Shown here: one piece after another, positions 51,042-59,740 of the stretch
Layout: the number at the start of each line of letters is the position of its first letter
Position numbering within the stretch: the first letter of the stretch is position 1
Assembly: GCA_019420305.1 (NCBI GenBank)
Contig: JAHZHL010000035.1
Span: forward strand, 1-64,000
Direction of reading: 5' to 3'
Source: Bacillota bacterium
GTDB lineage: Bacteria > Bacillota > Clostridia > Peptostreptococcales > Anaerovoracaceae
Length of the DNA stretch: 64,000 nt
Made by a program: the position numbers and the translations under genes
The notes under the pieces: model-generated
What the model saw: only the letters and a program-made list of their open reading frames with translations
What the model was told of the DNA's origin: nothing
Database searches by the model: none

Positions 51042-52418
51042 CTAGTACTGCACCTTACTGGAATTCTTCCAGATTCCCATTTTTTCCGCTTCCCTTTCCA
51101 GCTCCTCCCGGAAATCCGGATGAGCAATGGAAATCAGAAGTTCCGCCCGCTCATAGGTGGATTTTCCTTTCAAATCCACGGCGCCGTATTCGGTTACGAT
51201 ATAGTGCACGGCGCTTCTGGGCGCGGAAACAATCGATCCCTGAGGCAGAGTTGGGCAAATGAGGGAAGACACGCTGCCATCTTTATTCTTCCGGGTGGAC
51301 GGCGTACAGAGGAAACTTTTCCCGCCCTCGGAGCGGTAAGATCCCATAACAAAATCAAGCTGTCCGCCGGTTCCTCCGATATGCTGCAGTCCGGCGGATT
51401 CGGAGTTGACCTGTCCGAACAGATCCACCTGCAGGCAGCTGTTGATGGAAACCACTTTGTCATTGCTGCCGATAACGTCAATATTGTTGACATAATCCAC
51501 CGGCGCGATGTAGCCCAGAGGGTTGTCATCCAGGAACTCATAGACCTCGGAAGATCCCATCGCAAAGGTGAAAACCATTTTGCCCTTGTCCAGATTTTTA
51601 TTACCTGTAATTTTCCCCTCTTTATACAGATTGACATAGGCGTCTACGAACATTTCCGTATGTACACTCAGATCGCGGATGTCCGATTCAGCAATCATTT
51701 TCCCGACATAATTGGGCATGCCTCCGATTCCCAGCTGCAGAGTGGATCCGCTTTCCATCCGCTCTACGATATGAGTGGCGATTTTCTTTTCCACCTCTGA
51801 AGCGTCCTTAGCTATAATGTTTGGCATAGGCGCTGGCGGAGCCTCTACAACCAGATCGATCTGCGAGAGGTTAATGGTATTCTGCACCCCATGGATCGTC
51901 GGCTGCTCCGGGTTCACCTCGACAATGACCTTTTTTGCCCGCTTCAGGATTCCCCAGTATTCCGCGAGCTGCGGACCGAAGTTGAAATTTCCGAACCGGT
52001 CCATCGGTCCTGTCTGAAACATGGCTACATCAATATCGCCCACATCTTCTGCCCAGAACTTGGGATTTTCCCGGAACTGCACCGGAATAAACCAACAGCA
52101 TCCCTGCTTGTTCATCTTCCGATCCAGCCCGCTCATATGTGTGGAACAATATTTGAAATGCTCCGCCTTCGGATCTGCCTGGAGGATTGCCGGCGGTTCC
52201 GGATAATTCCAGATCGTCGTACAGACTTTTACATCATGCAGTTCTTCGGTCCTTCTGGCCAGGGCCTTATCCAGTTCCCGAACCAGGCCGCCGAACAGCC
52301 CGTAATGCACCTGGTCTCCTGATTTCACTATTTTTACCGCTTCGTCGGCGGTTACCAGCTTTTCCTGATATTCTTTTTCCAGCGCGCTGGTTTTGCAAAA
52401 CGTCTCTACTCTGCTCAT
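51042..52418 (-). CDS. Acyl-CoA:acetate CoA-transferase (4-hydroxybutyrate/butyryl-CoA transferase family)
   Basis: A 458-residue family I CoA-transferase of the acetyl-CoA hydrolase/4-hydroxybutyrate CoA-transferase type. Family landmarks are VKSGDQVHYGLFGG, VDLVVEAPPAPMP-like segment, LQLGIGGMPNYVGKMI, HTEMFVDAYVNLY, and QVNSESAGLQHIGGTGGQLDF, where the Glu is the expected nucleophile. It would load CoA from acetyl-CoA onto the operon's hydroxy acid. The ATG overlaps the thiolase stop (TGATG). The choice of acid is inferred from context only. Confidence 0.88.
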   Translation of the reverse strand: MSRVETFCKTSALEKEYQEKLVTADEAVKIVKSGDQVHYGLFGGLVRELDKALARRTEELHDVKVCTTIWNYPEPPAILQADPKAEHFKYCSTHMSGLDRKMNKQGCCWFIPVQFRENPKFWAEDVGDIDVAMFQTGPMDRFGNFNFGPQLAEYWGILKRAKKVIVEVNPEQPTIHGVQNTINLSQIDLVVEAPPAPMPNIIAKDASEVEKKIATHIVERMESGSTLQLGIGGMPNYVGKMIAESDIRDLSVHTEMFVDAYVNLYKEGKITGNKNLDKGKMVFTFAMGSSEVYEFLDDNPLGYIAPVDYVNNIDVIGSNDKVVSINSCLQVDLFGQVNSESAGLQHIGGTGGQLDFVMGSYRSEGGKSFLCTPSTRKNKDGSVSSLICPTLPQGSIVSAPRSAVHYIVTEYGAVDLKGKSTYERAELLISIAHPDFREELEREAEKMGIWKNSSKVQY

Positions 52419-53614
52419 CACTTGTCTCTCTCCTTGTCTATTGTCTCAATTACCACCGCAGTTCCCATTCCGCCTCCGGCGCATAAGGTCGCAAGCCCGT
52501 AACGGTTCTTCCGCCGCATCATTTCATACATCAGGCTGATTACGATTCGTGAACCGGTGGCGCCCACTGGATGCCCCAGGGAAATTCCGCCTCCGTTTAC
52601 ATTCAGCTTGTCCGGATCAATCCCCAGCTCCCTCTGGCAGGCAACGCACTGGGCGGCGAAAGCTTCATTGATTTCAAACAGATCCATATCGCCGATTTCC
52701 AGTCCCGCCTTGCTCAGGGCTTTGCGCGAAGCGCTGATAGGTCCAATTCCCATGATCTCCGGTTCCACTCCGGTGGTGGCGACAGAAAGAATTCTCGCCA
52801 GAATCGGCACGCCCAGTTCCCTGGCCTTTTCTTCCTCCATCAGGATCACGCCGGATGCCGCGTCGTTCATTCCCGAAGAATTTCCGGCCGTCACCATACC
52901 GCCTTCTTTAAAGGACGGCTTCAGCTTTGCCAGTTTCTCTATGGACACATTCCGTTTCGGATATTCGTCCGTATCATAAAGGGTCGTTTCTTTTCTGCCC
53001 TTTACGGCCACCGGTACGATTTCCTCCTTGAATTTTCCTTCGTCTATAGCTGCAACCGCCCGTTTCTGGCTGATCAGGGAATAGGAATCCATGTCCTCTC
53101 TGGTGACATGGAACTGTTCCGCCACATTTTCCGCGGTAATGCCCATAGCCGGACCGATACCCAGATTCGTAAGGGAGTCCCACATGGAATCCCGCAGCTC
53201 CATGTGTCCGAATTTTTTTCCGTATCTGGCGTCAAATACCATATGGGGCGCGGTGCTCATGCTGTCGGCTCCCCCTGCCATAATGCAGTCGGCCTCTCCC
53301 GCTTTGATCTGATAAAATCCCATCTGAATGGACGACATGGACGAGGTGCAGTTGCGGTGTACGGTGATTCCCGGAACCGAAACCGGCAGGCCGGCTTTTA
53401 CCAGCGCGACTCTCGCCAGATTGTTTTCTTTATAGGTTCTCTGATAGTTACATCCCCAGATCACATCCTCAATCTCCGCCGGATCGATTCCCGCTCGTTC
53501 TACCAGAGCCTGCATGACCGGAATACTCAAATCCAAAGAGGTGAGAGTTCGAAACTGCCCTCCCAGTGATCCGATTGGAGTCCTGCATCCTGCCACAATT
53601 ACGACTTGCTTCAT
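52418..53614 (-). CDS. Acetyl-CoA C-acyltransferase (thiolase)
   Basis: A 398-residue thiolase. The nucleophilic Cys lies in TVHRNCTSSMSSIQMG near residue 89, the second catalytic residues in EINEAFAAQ and GGGISLGHPVGATGSR, and the last in ATLCAGGGMGTA. It would cleave 3-ketoacyl-CoA with CoA, or condense in reverse. The start at 53614 has AAGGAGG upstream; an in-frame extension of 77 codons overlaps the crotonase gene and has no family similarity. Fifth or sixth step enzyme of the operon. Confidence 0.95.
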   Translation of the reverse strand: MKQVVIVAGCRTPIGSLGGQFRTLTSLDLSIPVMQALVERAGIDPAEIEDVIWGCNYQRTYKENNLARVALVKAGLPVSVPGITVHRNCTSSMSSIQMGFYQIKAGEADCIMAGGADSMSTAPHMVFDARYGKKFGHMELRDSMWDSLTNLGIGPAMGITAENVAEQFHVTREDMDSYSLISQKRAVAAIDEGKFKEEIVPVAVKGRKETTLYDTDEYPKRNVSIEKLAKLKPSFKEGGMVTAGNSSGMNDAASGVILMEEEKARELGVPILARILSVATTGVEPEIMGIGPISASRKALSKAGLEIGDMDLFEINEAFAAQCVACQRELGIDPDKLNVNGGGISLGHPVGATGSRIVISLMYEMMRRKNRYGLATLCAGGGMGTAVVIETIDKERDK

Positions 53615-53624
53615 TTCATCCTCC

Positions 53625-54398
53625 TTACTTTCCTTTATATATCGGCGTCCGCTTTTCCAAAAACGCCCGCATTCCTTCTTTCTGGTCTTCCGTATTAAAG
53701 AGAGACGCCCAGCGTTTGGATTCGTTGTGCACCGCGGCGCTTTCGCTGTCCATGGCAATCCCCTCCCGGATCGTATTTTTCGCGGTCCGCAGGGCAATCG
53801 GCGCTTTTCTCGAAAGGCGGACGGCAAACTTCCACGCGGCTTCAAACAGCGTTTCTTCCGGTTCTAGGCGGTTTACCAGCCCCAGTTCCAGCGCCCGCCG
53901 CGCGCCGATGGTTTCGCCGCTGAAAATCAGTTCCATAGCAGCAGAGGCTCCTATCAGTTTCGGAGCCCGAACGGTTCCTCCTGCCCCCGGCATAATCCCC
54001 AGGTTGATTTCCGGGAATCCCATTTTCGCCGTTTCCGCGGCAAAACGGATATCACACGCCAGCGCCAGTTCCAGACCGCCTCCCAGGGCATATCCTTCGA
54101 TTGCCGCTATCGTAGGCACCGGAAGCGCCGCAATCCGGTCAAATACCGGAGAGAAAACAAACTCTTCCGCTTCCTGCTCATTGCATTCCACCATATCCTG
54201 AATATCCGCGCCTGCCGCGAAATTGTTCTCGCTGTGAATCAGCAGTACCCGGATCTCAGGATCTGCTTCGATTTCGTCCAAAGCCTCCCGAATCCCGGAC
54301 ACAACCGCTTGTGAAAGGGCATTGAGTCTCTTGGGCCGTTCCACTCGCAGGAGCGCGACTCCGCCTTCTTTTTTCAGGCTTACCTCTTGTCGTTCCAT
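53625..54398 (-). CDS. Enoyl-CoA hydratase (crotonase family)
   Basis: A 257-residue crotonase. The oxyanion segment is NNFAAGADIQDMVE, and the catalytic Glu pair lies in ALGGGLELALACD and GFPEINLGIMPGAGGT. It should hydrate a 2-enoyl-CoA to the 3-hydroxyacyl-CoA, the step after dehydration in this operon. AGGAGG is seven to eight bases before the ATG and the gene abuts the dehydrogenase stop. Confidence 0.94.
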   Translation of the reverse strand: MERQEVSLKKEGGVALLRVERPKRLNALSQAVVSGIREALDEIEADPEIRVLLIHSENNFAAGADIQDMVECNEQEAEEFVFSPVFDRIAALPVPTIAAIEGYALGGGLELALACDIRFAAETAKMGFPEINLGIMPGAGGTVRAPKLIGASAAMELIFSGETIGARRALELGLVNRLEPEETLFEAAWKFAVRLSRKAPIALRTAKNTIREGIAMDSESAAVHNESKRWASLFNTEDQKEGMRAFLEKRTPIYKGK

Positions 54399-55274
54399 TT
54401 ACTTTTCCTCCTGCTTTCCCGTATAATCGTAAAATCCCTTGCCGGTCTTTCTTCCGAATTCGCCCCGGGCATACCGCTCGGTCAGGCAGGCTGCCGGACG
54501 ATCCTCCAGAGCTCCGCTGGTGCGGAATTTTTCCATATACACGTTGTATTCCAAATCAATTCCTGTCATATCCAGCGTTTCCAGCGGCCCCATGGAATGT
54601 CCCAGGGCGCCTTTTACGGCGGTGTCGATATCCTCAATGGAAGCCACTCCCTGATCCACCAGGTAGCAGGCCTCTCTGGTCAGGGCGCTGAAAATCCGGT
54701 TTACCACAAAACCGTAGATTTCCTTTTCCACGGTAACAGGCGTTTTTCCGATTTGCCGAGCGAATTCATACACCGTACGGAAGGTTTCCTCCGATACATG
54801 GGGTCCTTTTACCACTTCCACAATTTTCATCACCAGCGCGGGATTGAAAAAATGCAGGTTGATCACCCTAGACGGATCCTTGACCGCGTCCGCGAAACGG
54901 GAACTTACAATGTACGAGCTGTTGCTGGCGTAAATCGTATGCTCCGGCGTAACGGCGTCCATAGATGCCAGCGCCGATTTTTTTACCGATACCAGATCGG
55001 ATACCGCCTCGATGACCAGATCCGTTCCGCTTCCCGCTTCTTTTAAATCATCGGTGAAGCTCAGATTTTTGCGGCTGCGTTCTGCTTCTTCCGCAGTCAT
55101 CTTCTGTTTTTTCACTCGTTTTTCAAACCATCCGTCCGCGAAGACCTTCGCCTTGTCCGTCATTTCTCTGCTAATGTCATAACAAACCACGGAAAATCCG
55201 TGGATCGCGGCCTGCATCGCTATCTGACTGCCCATAATCCCCGCGCCGATTACGGCAACTTTCTTAATTTCCAT
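54399..55274 (-). CDS. hbd: 3-hydroxybutyryl-CoA dehydrogenase (3-hydroxyacyl-CoA dehydrogenase)
   Basis: A 291-residue NAD(P)-dependent dehydrogenase. NAD motif VAVIGAGIMGSQIAMQAA, VIEAVSDLVSVKKSALA, the catalytic His in VINLHFFNPALVMKIVEVV, and the C-terminal domain GFVVNRIFSALTREACYLVDQG all fit Hbd. It oxidises 3-hydroxyacyl-CoA to the 3-ketoacyl-CoA used by the neighbouring thiolase. C-terminal KTGKGFYDY is typical. Confidence 0.94.
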   Translation of the reverse strand: MEIKKVAVIGAGIMGSQIAMQAAIHGFSVVCYDISREMTDKAKVFADGWFEKRVKKQKMTAEEAERSRKNLSFTDDLKEAGSGTDLVIEAVSDLVSVKKSALASMDAVTPEHTIYASNSSYIVSSRFADAVKDPSRVINLHFFNPALVMKIVEVVKGPHVSEETFRTVYEFARQIGKTPVTVEKEIYGFVVNRIFSALTREACYLVDQGVASIEDIDTAVKGALGHSMGPLETLDMTGIDLEYNVYMEKFRTSGALEDRPAACLTERYARGEFGRKTGKGFYDYTGKQEEK

Positions 55275-55289
55275 ACGCTAAACCCTTTC

Positions 55290-56063
55290 TTATTTGTCCT
55301 TCTGTTCCCTGGCGAATAAGGCGGCGCCCAGCGCGCCCATCCCCTGGGGATCTGCCGGTCTTTGAATCTCCATGCCGATTTCTTGTGAGAGTACCGCCGC
55401 GAGGGTGTCGTTGAGCGCGCCTCCTCCCGTCATTACGACGGTCGGCTTCAGTCCGACCCGACCGGTCATGCCCGCTACCCGCTGCGCGATGGAATGAAGC
55501 GCTCCCAGCGCCACGTCTTCTCTGCGTTTTCCTTCAGAAAGCTGGGAAATCACTTCGGATTCGGCGAACACCGTGCAGATGCTGCTGATGGGTACGCTCT
55601 CTGTTCCGGCTGCCGCCAGGTCTGAAAGCTGATCCAGAGGACAGTCCAGCACCCGTGACATGACCTCCAGAAAACGGCCGGTACCCGCGGCGCATTTTTC
55701 ATTCATCACAAAGTTTTCTACCGCGCCGCGCGCTCCCACACGTATCACCTTGGCATCCTGCCCTCCGATATCAATGATCGTGGATGCTCCCGCAATTTCA
55801 TGGGATACGCCTTTGGCGTGACAGCTGATTTCCGTAATCTGTCGGTTCGCGCCCGCAAACAACATCCGACCGTAGCCGGTGGCAACACATGTCCGGATCT
55901 GGTTTTCCGTTTTTCCCGCTTCCTTCAATGCAAGTTCCACGGCTTTCTGCGGCCCGCTGCTTCCGGTTCCCGCGTTAACTACCGCTCTGCCCGCTATCCG
56001 GCCTTCTTCATCCAGCAAAACCGCCTTCGATGTTGTGGAGCCAATATCTACCCCCAGATACAT
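55290..56063 (-). CDS. 2-hydroxyacyl-CoA dehydratase activator (HgdC/HadI-type ATPase)
   Basis: A 257-residue ASKHA ATPase that injects one electron at low potential into the dehydratase. ATP motifs are YLGVDIGSTTSKAVLLDEEG and TIIDIGGQDAKVI. Two Cys expected to bridge a [4Fe-4S] cluster between two subunits are in NEKCAAGTGRFLE and PISSICTVFAESEV. The start at 56063 has AAGGAGG upstream; an upstream 49-codon extension overlaps the previous gene and is rejected. Its neighbours on both sides are the two dehydratase subunits and Hbd. Confidence 0.95.
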   Translation of the reverse strand: MYLGVDIGSTTSKAVLLDEEGRIAGRAVVNAGTGSSGPQKAVELALKEAGKTENQIRTCVATGYGRMLFAGANRQITEISCHAKGVSHEIAGASTIIDIGGQDAKVIRVGARGAVENFVMNEKCAAGTGRFLEVMSRVLDCPLDQLSDLAAAGTESVPISSICTVFAESEVISQLSEGKRREDVALGALHSIAQRVAGMTGRVGLKPTVVMTGGGALNDTLAAVLSQEIGMEIQRPADPQGMGALGAALFAREQKDK

Positions 56064-56076
56064 CCGCTCCACCTCC

Positions 56077-57210
56077 TTACCCCAGCAGCTCTGCGAATCC
56101 CTGCACTCTGGTTCGCAGCTGTTCCGCGCTTTCCATCTGCTGTTCAAATTCCAGCTGCAACATCGGGATGCCCGCCTGCTCCATCGCGTCTTTGACCAGC
56201 GGATAGTCAAACTCGTCGGGATCGCAGAACTTCAGCTGGCAGTAAATAACCGCGTCGGCATCCGCTTCCTGTACCATCCGGACCAGATTTTCTCCTCTGC
56301 CCTTCTGGGAATCGTAAAGAAAAGCGCATCCGTCCTGCCTTGCCAGACGCTCTGCCATTCTGGAAAAACAGGTTCCCTCTTCGGGCGCGGAGACACGGAA
56401 CTGTCGGGATTCCTGCGCCAGGTCGTCCGCTGCTACCTGCAGCCCGTTTTCCGTAAACAGTTCCAGCAGTTCCGGCGGTTCCGCCAGAAGTCCGGTCAGG
56501 ACGATCCTTTTCCCTGCCCGCGGTTCCGGTTCTTCCCGGTTGAGCAGGGAAAGCAGATGTCGGATCGTTTCCGTATACTGCTTTTTATCCTGAAAATATC
56601 CCGCTTTGATTACAAGGTGCCGGGAAACCGCGTCAAAGGTCTGCGGGAAAGAAGCTGCCGTTTTTGTAAAATCCCGCATCGCCGCCCGGTAGTCCTCATA
56701 CACTTCCATCGCGTCTTCCAGTTTTGATTCGGTGATCTCCGTCTGCAGAACCCGTTCCAGTTCTCCCTGTACTCTGGTCAGTTCCTCGATAAAGAAAAGC
56801 TTTCCCGCTTCGGTCTTCCGGTTCTGAGGGTACACCATGGGAATGGGGTTCCTCTCCGGTACCGCGGTTTTCCAGTTCTCTGTTATACATTTGAGCGTAT
56901 CGCAGTAGGTCGTCAGAATTACGGCAGACAACATATCGTAGTCACCCCGCAGAACCTGCTCTGTATTGGCTTTCATCAGCGAACAGCAGAAGGACTGCAG
57001 ATACTGGCTCGCCCGGGTTCCGGTATTCGGTCCTCCCCACATGCCTACCGGCAGCGCTCCTGCCGCGTAAATCAATTCTTCCGGCGCGTAAATCGGAAAA
57101 CAGCCTACCGCTTTTTTGCCCGTTTCCGCCATGGCCTTTCTGACAGAAGCTGCCGGATGGGACGCCGTAGTTTTCAGTTCTTCAATCAGTCTTAACGCTT
57201 CGCTATTCAT
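56077..57210 (-). CDS. 2-hydroxyacyl-CoA dehydratase subunit (HgdB/HadC/LcdB type)
   Basis: A 377-residue Fe-S subunit of the 2-hydroxyacyl-CoA dehydratase/benzoyl-CoA reductase D family. Seen are KAVGCFPIYAPEELIYAAG, QSFCCSLMKANTEQVL, ILTTYCDTLKCITENW, and the C-terminal IYCQLKFCDPDEFDYPLVK and LQLEFEQQMESAEQLRTR. The length is close to 2-hydroxyisocaproyl-CoA and lactoyl-CoA dehydratase B subunits. GGGAGG lies eight bases upstream. Substrate chain length cannot be deduced by eye. Confidence 0.92.
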   Translation of the reverse strand: MNSEALRLIEELKTTASHPAASVRKAMAETGKKAVGCFPIYAPEELIYAAGALPVGMWGGPNTGTRASQYLQSFCCSLMKANTEQVLRGDYDMLSAVILTTYCDTLKCITENWKTAVPERNPIPMVYPQNRKTEAGKLFFIEELTRVQGELERVLQTEITESKLEDAMEVYEDYRAAMRDFTKTAASFPQTFDAVSRHLVIKAGYFQDKKQYTETIRHLLSLLNREEPEPRAGKRIVLTGLLAEPPELLELFTENGLQVAADDLAQESRQFRVSAPEEGTCFSRMAERLARQDGCAFLYDSQKGRGENLVRMVQEADADAVIYCQLKFCDPDEFDYPLVKDAMEQAGIPMLQLEFEQQMESAEQLRTRVQGFAELLG

Positions 57211-58428
57211 TTATCGTCCCTCCCTTTTTCTGTTTTCCATCATTTCCACCAGCGCCTGCACTCTGGTTTCATACTGCGCCAGGGAAAAGGCTCTCGGATC
57301 GGTCTGATCGCCGTCAAAGATCACGGACGGCACCCCGGTCCGCTCCTCAACTCTCCTCTGTACCTCAAACTGTCGGAAATCCATCAGCTTGCAGCTTCGG
57401 TTGGAATGGTAGATGATTCCGTCCAGACGGTAATCTTCCACAAGCTTTGTGATGTTGTCCACCCCGAAGTCCAGATTGCGGTTCACGTAATTGGAACTGT
57501 AGGCTCTGGCCATTCCGTCCAGATCGTTTTCTTCATACACAATGTACCAGGAGTCCGGATAAGTGGATGTTACCATATTGATCCCGTATTTTTTCAACAC
57601 CTTGTAGGTATCCGACAGATACGGCCAGCAGGCGATTCCGTCCCACATTACGCGGTATTTCTCTTCCCCGGATTTCCACGGTCCCTGGCCGGCCTCCGCC
57701 TTTTCTTTCAGTTCTTCATACCACAGTTTGAACAAATCCCGGCCTTCTTCGGTTCCTCTGGCGCAGACAATGGTCGCCATATAGTTGAACAGGTCGAATC
57801 CGTTCAGGGGCGATGGGATGTGCTGCGCCTGCATAGCGGCTTTTTTCCACCACACGGATGTTTCCGAGGAAACCCGCATCACTTCGCCGAACCGGTCGTA
57901 ATCGAATTTTTTTCCGGTAATAGCTTCCAGACGGTCGATGGCATCCAGAAACTGTGCCTTTATGTAACGGACATCCTGGTCGTTTACCTCATACTGGTGG
58001 TTAAATGGCATGTCGAACAGGATCATGGGAATCTCCAGCTCTTTGGCAATGTTTTCGTACCATTTGATGACGGTGTTGCAGATGTTGTTGCAGCAGAAAA
58101 TCAAATCCGGTTTGGGGATATTTCCCGCCTCGCTGTTTAAAATCTCCATGTACGCCAGGTTCACTCTCGCGTAAGAGCAGAGATCCACCGAGTAGCCTTT
58201 TGCCTCCGAGTAGTCGATAAACTCCTGAGAGCATTTGCGCGCGCCGATGGCCGCCGCGTGGTTTTCCGGATACACGGTGTGAATGCCCATGGTCGTCAGC
58301 AGTTCCTGCGGCGCGATGGAGGTGGCCCAGGCCACCAGCTCGCCCCGCGCTTTTGCTTCTTCCGCTTCTTTGTAGTGCCGGTCCAGCAGTTCATTCAGCA
58401 AAATCTTTGATGTCTTTTTATCTTCCAC
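57211..58428 (-). CDS. 2-hydroxyacyl-CoA dehydratase subunit (HgdA/HadB/LcdA type)
   Basis: A 405-residue dehydratase subunit. Family landmarks are WATSIAPQELLTTMGIHTVYPEN, IFCCNNICNTVIKWYE, FNYMATIVCARGTEEGRDL, IYHSNRSCKLMDFRQFE and FDGDQTDPRAFSLAQYETR. A GTG at 58428 with GGAGGG seven bases upstream is the preferred start and matches the length of HadB; an ATG at 58443 is the alternative. A separate 11-residue frame starts at 58453 with an even better AGGAGG site and stops inside the first codons of this gene. First gene of the operon behind a sigma-54 promoter. Confidence 0.92.
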   Translation of the reverse strand: MEDKKTSKILLNELLDRHYKEAEEAKARGELVAWATSIAPQELLTTMGIHTVYPENHAAAIGARKCSQEFIDYSEAKGYSVDLCSYARVNLAYMEILNSEAGNIPKPDLIFCCNNICNTVIKWYENIAKELEIPMILFDMPFNHQYEVNDQDVRYIKAQFLDAIDRLEAITGKKFDYDRFGEVMRVSSETSVWWKKAAMQAQHIPSPLNGFDLFNYMATIVCARGTEEGRDLFKLWYEELKEKAEAGQGPWKSGEEKYRVMWDGIACWPYLSDTYKVLKKYGINMVTSTYPDSWYIVYEENDLDGMARAYSSNYVNRNLDFGVDNITKLVEDYRLDGIIYHSNRSCKLMDFRQFEVQRRVEERTGVPSVIFDGDQTDPRAFSLAQYETRVQALVEMMENRKREGR

Positions 58429-58453
58429 ATTGATACCCTCCATTATTTTGCAT
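58418..58453 (-). CDS. Possible 11-residue leader peptide overlapping the dehydratase start
   Basis: ATG at 58453 follows AGGAGG by five bases and reads MQNNGGYQCGR then TAA at 58418. The stop lies ten bases inside the dehydratase gene that starts by GTG at 58428, in another frame. Such an arrangement could couple or gate translation. It may also be chance, since it has no known family. Confidence 0.4.
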   Translation of the reverse strand: MQNNGGYQCGR

Positions 58454-58504
58454 GTTTTCCTCCTTTTGAGATCTCGTTTCTTTTCGCGCTTATCTATTAC
58501 TAAC

Positions 58505-58519
58505 GCAACTTCCATACCA
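58505..58519 (-). promoter_or_regulatory. Sigma-54 promoter of the dehydratase operon
   Basis: On the minus strand the sequence is TGGTAT-GGAAG-TTGC, with the invariant GG and GC correctly spaced and a T after GCG. One or two -24 bases differ from TGGCAC. The start point should be near 58493, about 65 bases before the GTG. Confidence 0.78.
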
Positions 58520-58620
58520 ACTCTTTCTCTCTTTATAAAAAAAGAACAGAGGATCGCTTTTCGCCGAATACCTCTGCCCGTTCACCCTATTGCTATGCCG
58601 TTTTTTCTGAATATTTTTTT

Positions 58621-58650
58621 ATTTTTGTTGTTTTTGAAAACAACAAAAAT
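58621..58650. promoter_or_regulatory. AT-rich perfect 30-base palindrome
   Basis: ATTTTTGTTGTTTT and AAAACAACAAAAAT are perfect 14-base arms with a TG centre. It lies about 100-130 bases upstream of the sigma-54 promoter. It could be an activator site or the terminator of the permease gene. Confidence 0.5.
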
Positions 58651-58693
58651 TCATCTGCTCTTACGGCTTATTTCTTGCAAAATTCACACTGCG

Positions 58694-58727
58694 TTCGATG
58701 CAAATCTACATCGCACTTTGCATCGAA
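58694..58727. promoter_or_regulatory. Inverted repeat TTCGATGCAAA-N12-TTTGCATCGAA
   Basis: Perfect 11-base arms 58694-58704 and 58717-58727. The inner TGCAAA/TTTGCA is shared with the palindrome before ord, though the spacer differs (12 versus 4). It lies about 175-210 bases upstream of the dehydratase sigma-54 promoter and just after the permease stop, a suitable enhancer position. Confidence 0.6.
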
Positions 58728-58744
58728 ATCTCTCATCTGCATCA

Positions 58745-59692
58745 CTATACACCATAATAAACTTTCAAAAGTATCGTCACGACAGGAAGTGTTGCCATAG
58801 AAAAAAATGTGGTCAGCGCAACGCCTTCCGCAGCAACCTGTGTATTCTGCCCTTCTTGTTCTGCCAGTGCGACCAACATCACCATTCCCGGTAAGGCCGC
58901 GACGTAAATCATAATTACTTTCACATAAGTGTATAATGGCAGCCAGTTTACCGACAGAAACGTCAAGATCGGCCATACCAGAAGAGTAACTGCTGTCACC
59001 AAAATCAGCTTCCGATTCTTCAAAATTTCTCTAAGATGGCTTGTCGCAAGTTGTACACCCAGCACAACCATAGAAATGGGAATTGTAGCATCTCCTAAAG
59101 GCGTAATCACATCCTCTACAAATTGCGGCAACTTTATTTGGCTGACTAAAAGTACTAATCCTATCGCGGCCGCGATGGAACACGGATTCAACAATGACTT
59201 CACTGTATTTTTCCAATTACTCTTTGTCTTTGAACTTCCCATATTAATCTGAATTAACCCCACCGTATACATGTAAATATTCATCACTAAATTGCTCAGC
59301 ACCATAAAAAACAGACCTTGCTCTCCAAAAATTCCCTGCGCCAGAGGGAATCCCATAAAACCTGAATTCTGTGTAGTAATCAGCATGTTGTACACACCAA
59401 GGTCTCGCTTGGGAACTGCAATCATCTTCAAGAACACAGCTGCTACAAAAATACCTATAATAAAAAAAATCGCAGTCCCCAGCAACATCTGTACTGCTGC
59501 CAACGCAGTCCTGCCAGAGAAAGGGCTCCCCGCAATGGAAGTAATTAACATGCATGGTGCAGTCACGTTAACCATAAGTTGCGTCAAATATTGTATAGAA
59601 GCTTCTTCCAAAAATTTCACTTTATATGCAGCGAACCCTATTCCTACGAAGCCAAAAATAATAAGAATTTTACCGATAATAAACAGTACCAT
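58745..59692 (-). CDS. AEC family permease (auxin efflux/malate permease type)
   Basis: A 315-residue membrane protein with about ten helices in two inverted halves, of the AEC (MleP/AEC) family, which moves malate, malonate or other small carboxylates. Seen are the N-terminal VLFIIGKILIIFGFVGIGFAA, VTAPCMLITSI, NPCSIAAAIGLVLLVSQIKLP and the conserved GDATIPISMVVLGVQLA. The start at 59692 has AGGGG four bases upstream. A perfect sigma-54 element lies 50 bases before it. Position between the activator and the dehydratase operon suggests transport of the operon's acid or its product. Confidence 0.9.
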   Translation of the reverse strand: MVLFIIGKILIIFGFVGIGFAAYKVKFLEEASIQYLTQLMVNVTAPCMLITSIAGSPFSGRTALAAVQMLLGTAIFFIIGIFVAAVFLKMIAVPKRDLGVYNMLITTQNSGFMGFPLAQGIFGEQGLFFMVLSNLVMNIYMYTVGLIQINMGSSKTKSNWKNTVKSLLNPCSIAAAIGLVLLVSQIKLPQFVEDVITPLGDATIPISMVVLGVQLATSHLREILKNRKLILVTAVTLLVWPILTFLSVNWLPLYTYVKVIMIYVAALPGMVMLVALAEQEGQNTQVAAEGVALTTFFSMATLPVVTILLKVYYGV

Positions 59693-59740
59693 GTTTCCCC
59701 TCACTTTCCATAAATGCTGTGTTGCCTTTATTTTTGCAAA

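Noticed and set aside
53615..53845. N-terminal extension of the thiolase
   Set aside because: The extra 77 codons lie inside the crotonase gene and carry no thiolase similarity; the ATG at 53614 has a strong ribosome site.
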